NCBI RefSeq assembly: GCF_025999835.1
Contig: NZ_AP025628.1
Span: 2,108,001-2,172,000, forward strand
From: Caldinitratiruptor microaerophilus
GTDB lineage: Bacteria > Bacillota > Sulfobacillia > Symbiobacteriales > ZC4RG38
Direction of reading: 5' to 3'
Length of the DNA stretch: 64,000 nt
The notes beneath the pieces are model-generated. The model saw only the letters and a list, made by a program, of their open reading frames with translations, was not told where the DNA came from and made no database searches. A program made the position numbers and the translations under genes. Of this stretch, positions 61,096 through 64,000 are shown one piece after another (the stretch's first letter is position 1; each line of letters opens with the position of its first letter).

Positions 61096-62148
61096 GTGCA
61101 GGTGAAAGCGGTTCTGCTGGCCGGCGGCCTCGGGACACGGCTGCATCCCCTCACCGAACACCTCCCCAAGCCCATGGTTCCCGTGCTGGGAAGGCCCTGG
61201 CTGGAGCGCCTCCTGGAGGACCTGGCGAAGCAGCGGGTGACCGAGGCCGTCTGCGCCCTCCGGCACGAGCCGGAGGCCATCATGGATCGAATCGGCGACG
61301 GCGAGTCCCTCGGGCTGCCGGTGCGGTACCGGATCGAGCCGGCACCCCTCGGCACCGGCGGTGCCATCCGGTACGCGGCGCAAGGCATCGGGGAAACTTT
61401 CCTCGTGTTCAACGCGGACGTGGCCCACCAGTTCGACCTGAAAAAGCTGGTGGATTTCCATCGTGAGCGCAGGGCGCTCGTGACCATCGGTCTCGTCGCC
61501 CTGGAGGACGTTTCGGGCTACGGCGTCGTGGAGCGAGACGACGCCGGTCGGGTGCTCCGCTTCGTGGAGAAGCCCGAGCCCGGCGAGGTGCGAAGCCCCT
61601 TCGTCAACGCCGGCGTCTACGTGTTCGAGCCCGCCGCGCTCGAGTACATCCCCGAAGGCAGGGAAGTATCCGTCGAGCGGGAGACCTTCCCCGCGCTGCT
61701 GGCTGCGGGCGAGCCGGTGTATGCGACCGTCCTCGACGGATACTGGTCGGATCTCGGAACCAGGGAACGCTACCTCCGGGTGCATCGCGACATCCTCGCG
61801 GGACGCTGGCCGCTCCCGGAGGTGGGCCTGCAACCCGCCCGGGATCGGGTCTGGCAGGATCCCAGCGCCCGTGTTCACCCGGAGGCGGAGCTCGTCCCCC
61901 CCGTCTGGCTGGGGCCCCGGAGTGTCGTCGAGTCCGGCGCCGTGGTCGGCCCGTGGGTGGTCCTCGGGCCGGGCAGCCGCATCGGCGCCGGCGCCCGGGT
62001 GCAGGATGCCGTGCTCTGGGAAGGGGCGCGCGTGGGCCCCGGCGCTCAGCTGGAGAGTTCGGTCCTCGGCCGCGGGGCCTCCGTCCCCGGCGGGGTCCGG
62101 TGCTGGGAGTGCCTGGTTGCCCCCTCCCCGGCCACGGCGGGGAGGTGA
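61096..62148 (+). CDS. sugar nucleotidyltransferase with hexapeptide-repeat tail (GDP-mannose pyrophosphorylase-like)
   Basis: 350 residues from GTG 61096, 7 nt behind GGAGGG. Nucleotidyltransferase domain: LLAGGLGTRLHPLT, PKPMVPVLGRP, FLVFNADV, FVEKPEPG, VNAGVYVFEP. C-terminal left-handed beta-helix (~255-350) with repeated hexapeptides (SVVESGAVVG, SRIGAGARV). Makes an NDP-sugar, most like the GDP-mannose or glucose type, for the glycosyltransferase that follows. Confidence 0.88.
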   Translation: MQVKAVLLAGGLGTRLHPLTEHLPKPMVPVLGRPWLERLLEDLAKQRVTEAVCALRHEPEAIMDRIGDGESLGLPVRYRIEPAPLGTGGAIRYAAQGIGETFLVFNADVAHQFDLKKLVDFHRERRALVTIGLVALEDVSGYGVVERDDAGRVLRFVEKPEPGEVRSPFVNAGVYVFEPAALEYIPEGREVSVERETFPALLAAGEPVYATVLDGYWSDLGTRERYLRVHRDILAGRWPLPEVGLQPARDRVWQDPSARVHPEAELVPPVWLGPRSVVESGAVVGPWVVLGPGSRIGAGARVQDAVLWEGARVGPGAQLESSVLGRGASVPGGVRCWECLVAPSPATAGR

Positions 62149-62153
62149 GACGT

Positions 62154-63341
62154 TTGAAGCTCGCGATCGTCTCGACGTGGCCCCCGCGCCGCTGCGGCCT
62201 TGCCTCGTTCGCGGCCTGGCTGCGCGCCGGGCTGTCCGACGCCCGCCACGGGCCCCTGCCCGTGGTGGCGGTCTCGAAGCGGCCGGGCGAGTTCCCTTAC
62301 GGCCCCGAGGTGATCTTCGAGATCGTTCAGGAGGATCCGGAGAGCTACCGTGAGGCCGCGCGCCTGCTGAACCAGGCCGCCGTCGATGCCGTGCTGCTCC
62401 AGCACGAGTACGGGATCTACGGCGGCCAGGACGGGCGCATGGTGCTCGAGCTGGCATCCGAGCTGGAGGTCCCCCTCATCACCACTGCCCACACGGTGCG
62501 GTCGGAGCCGACCCCGGGCCAGCGGGAGGTCCTCTCCCGGCTCGCGTACCGTTCCGAGCGGGTCGTGGTGATGGCCCGGCGGGCCGTGACCCTGATGGAG
62601 TCGGTGTACGGGGTGCCGGCGAGCAAGACCGTCCCGATCCCCCACGGCGTGCCCGCCCCCCCACCGGCCCGGCGGGTGCGCGAGCTGCGGCGAACCCTCG
62701 GCGCCCGGGGGCGCGTGCTCCTCATGACCCTGGGCCTCCTGGGCCCGGGCAAGGGAATCGAACTCGCCCTGGAGGCCGTGGCGCTTGCCCGGAAGAAGTG
62801 CCCCGAGATCCTCTACCTGGTCATCGGCGCCACCCACCCGGGTGAACTCGCCTACCGGGGCGAGGCGTACCGCGAAGCGCTCGTGCGCCGGACCGAAGCC
62901 CTGGGCCTCGAGGAGCACGTCCGCTTCATCAACCGGTATCTCGACGAGGACGAGGTCCTGGCCCACATGGCGGCGGCGGACATCTACATCACCCCATACC
63001 CGGGGCGTGAGCAGATCTCCAGCGGCACGCTGGCCTTCGCCGTCGGCCTGGGGCGCCCCGTGATCTCGACGCCGTACGCCTATGCCGAGGAACTCCTGAG
63101 CCGCGGCGCGGGGGTTCTCGTCCCCTTCGGCGATGCGGAGGCCATGGCCCGGGCCATCGAAGAGCTCGCGACGGATCCGTCCCTGCGCGAGGCGGTTTCG
63201 GAGCGTGCCGCGCGGGTGGGCGCGACCATGGGGTGGCCGCGCGTCGCCCGCCAGTACGCAGCCCTGGTGGCGGGGCTCCAGGAAACCCGGACTGCGCACG
63301 TGGAGGTGAAGGCCGATGTCCCCTCTCTCCGCTCCCGCTAG
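62154..63341 (+). CDS. family 4 glycosyltransferase
   Basis: 395 residues from TTG 62154 behind GGAGGTGA. GT-B fold: N-terminal LAIVSTWPPRRCGLASF, LLQHEYGIYGGQDG, ITTAHTV; C-terminal domain TVPIPHGVP, LLMTLGLLGPGKG, FINRYLDEDEVLAHM, SSGTLAFAVGLGRPVIS. Retaining transferase of an NDP-sugar; acceptor unknown. Overlaps the next gene by 26 nt. Confidence 0.87.
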   Translation: MKLAIVSTWPPRRCGLASFAAWLRAGLSDARHGPLPVVAVSKRPGEFPYGPEVIFEIVQEDPESYREAARLLNQAAVDAVLLQHEYGIYGGQDGRMVLELASELEVPLITTAHTVRSEPTPGQREVLSRLAYRSERVVVMARRAVTLMESVYGVPASKTVPIPHGVPAPPPARRVRELRRTLGARGRVLLMTLGLLGPGKGIELALEAVALARKKCPEILYLVIGATHPGELAYRGEAYREALVRRTEALGLEEHVRFINRYLDEDEVLAHMAAADIYITPYPGREQISSGTLAFAVGLGRPVISTPYAYAEELLSRGAGVLVPFGDAEAMARAIEELATDPSLREAVSERAARVGATMGWPRVARQYAALVAGLQETRTAHVEVKADVPSLRSR

Positions 63342-64000
63342 GCCGCGGCTCCGGGATCCGCACCTGCCGGAGGCGGGCCGGTCCGCGCCGGTTCTCCCGG
63401 CGCCCCGCCTCGAGCACCTGCGGCGCATGACCGACGACACGGGTCTCATCCAGCACGCGCTGGGTCCCGTGCCCAACCGAAAGCTCGGCTACACCACGGA
63501 CGACAACGCGCGGGCTCTCCTGGTGGCCCTCCTCGCCTGGCAGCAGGGCGACCTGGGAGCCCGGGTCCTCGCCGACACCTACCTGGCCTTCCTGGCCTAC
63601 GCGCAGGAGCCGGACGGTTCCTTCCACAACCTCTTCGCCTACGACCGACGGCCGCTCGAGGAGGAACCCTCGGAGGACTGCCAGGGCCGGGCCCTGTGGG
63701 CCCTGGCGGCGGCCGCCCGGGCGTGGGGCGGCACCCCGGCCGGCACGGTCGCCGCCCGGCTGTTCGACCGGGGGCTCGACGCCTTCGCCCGCCCGGTGCA
63801 GCCGCGGGGGCAGGCGCAGCTGATCCTGGCCGGAGCCACCCTGCTCGACCCCGAAGGCGGGCCGTCCCTGACCGATACCCCGCCGGCCCTGCCGGAGAGC
63901 GTCCTGCAGCGGGTCCGCAGCGCCTTGATCCTGGCGGCCACGGATCTCGTCCTCCGGTACCGGCACGAGAGCGGGGAGGGCTGGCACTGGTTCGAGCCGG
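63316..64000 (+). CDS. alpha/alpha-barrel (six-hairpin glycosidase-like) protein, 3' end beyond window
   Basis: ATG behind GGAGGTGAAG within the end of the glycosyltransferase gene; 228 residues visible, open to the window edge. Motifs KLGYTTDDNARALLVAL, DGSFHNLFAYDRRPLEEE and SEDCQGRALWAL are typical of a six-hairpin family found with GT4 enzymes and GH130 phosphorylases. Probably acts on the glycan made or degraded by this cluster. The rest of the gene is needed to judge catalytic residues. Confidence 0.75.
   Translation, partial: MSPLSAPARPRLRDPHLPEAGRSAPVLPAPRLEHLRRMTDDTGLIQHALGPVPNRKLGYTTDDNARALLVALLAWQQGDLGARVLADTYLAFLAYAQEPDGSFHNLFAYDRRPLEEEPSEDCQGRALWALAAAARAWGGTPAGTVAARLFDRGLDAFARPVQPRGQAQLILAGATLLDPEGGPSLTDTPPALPESVLQRVRSALILAATDLVLRYRHESGEGWHWFEP

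Overview
The window looks like a stretch of chromosome from a very GC-rich, probably thermophilic, Gram-positive Firmicute of the Symbiobacteriales kind (Symbiobacterium / Caldinitratiruptor-like; this placement is inference). The evidence is the polA-mutM-coaE gene order, a SAM-I riboswitch, strong GGAGG ribosome binding sites with many GTG and TTG starts, a zinc-finger anti-sigma/ECF pair, and no outer-membrane genes. I see no insertion sequence, prophage, rRNA or CRISPR array.

Region 1 (1-21.2 kb) is the most unusual. Two separate loci encode 2-oxoacid:ferredoxin oxidoreductases, and each is headed by a Cdc48/VAT-type AAA+ ATPase. Locus 2 (13.4-21.0 kb) has the gamma-delta fusion, alpha and beta layout and sizes of oxalate oxidoreductase. 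Both alpha subunits carry an Arg where pyruvate enzymes have the Thr of YPITP, plus a matching downstream Arg/Asp pair, which points to oxalate. Locus 1 (1-8.2 kb) has a GntR regulator and replaces the ferredoxin subunit by a large FAD/Fe-S NAD(P)H oxidoreductase. Between the loci lie PEP synthase, a degenerate second copy of its C-terminal domain, and an archaeal-type (type II) glyceraldehyde-3-phosphate dehydrogenase: a gluconeogenic set that would suit growth on a C2 acid. TTGGTATACCAA-like boxes in the regulator/PEP synthase gap look like shared operators.

Region 2 (21.2-33.6 kb) carries a redox-type two-component system, a FetAB-like ABC exporter with an ABM-domain protein, a universal stress protein, and a one-direction catabolic locus (GntR, family III CoA transferase, crotonase, tripartite tricarboxylate transporter), then rnhB.

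Region 3 (33.6-48.4 kb) begins with a Bcp-type peroxiredoxin whose peroxidatic Cys codon is an in-frame TGA followed by a bacterial SECIS-like hairpin, so it is probably a selenoprotein. It continues with an aldo/keto reductase, a non-coding stretch with dispersed and inverted repeats, tRNA-Leu(GAG), a toxin-antitoxin-like pair, the polA-mutM-coaE-transglycosylase operon, an ECF sigma/anti-sigma pair, tRNA-Leu(CAA), a PrcB-like lipoprotein, an SDR and Mrp.

Region 4 (48.6-64 kb) holds a methionine-rich small protein, pyk-pfkA, tpx, a SAM-riboswitch-controlled operon for a split cobalamin methionine synthase (metF, reactivation domain, metH core, RACo-like activator), a DUF2249 protein, a DsbA/VKOR disulfide pair, and the start of a sugar nucleotide/glycosyltransferase cluster with a CIRCE-like site in its promoter.
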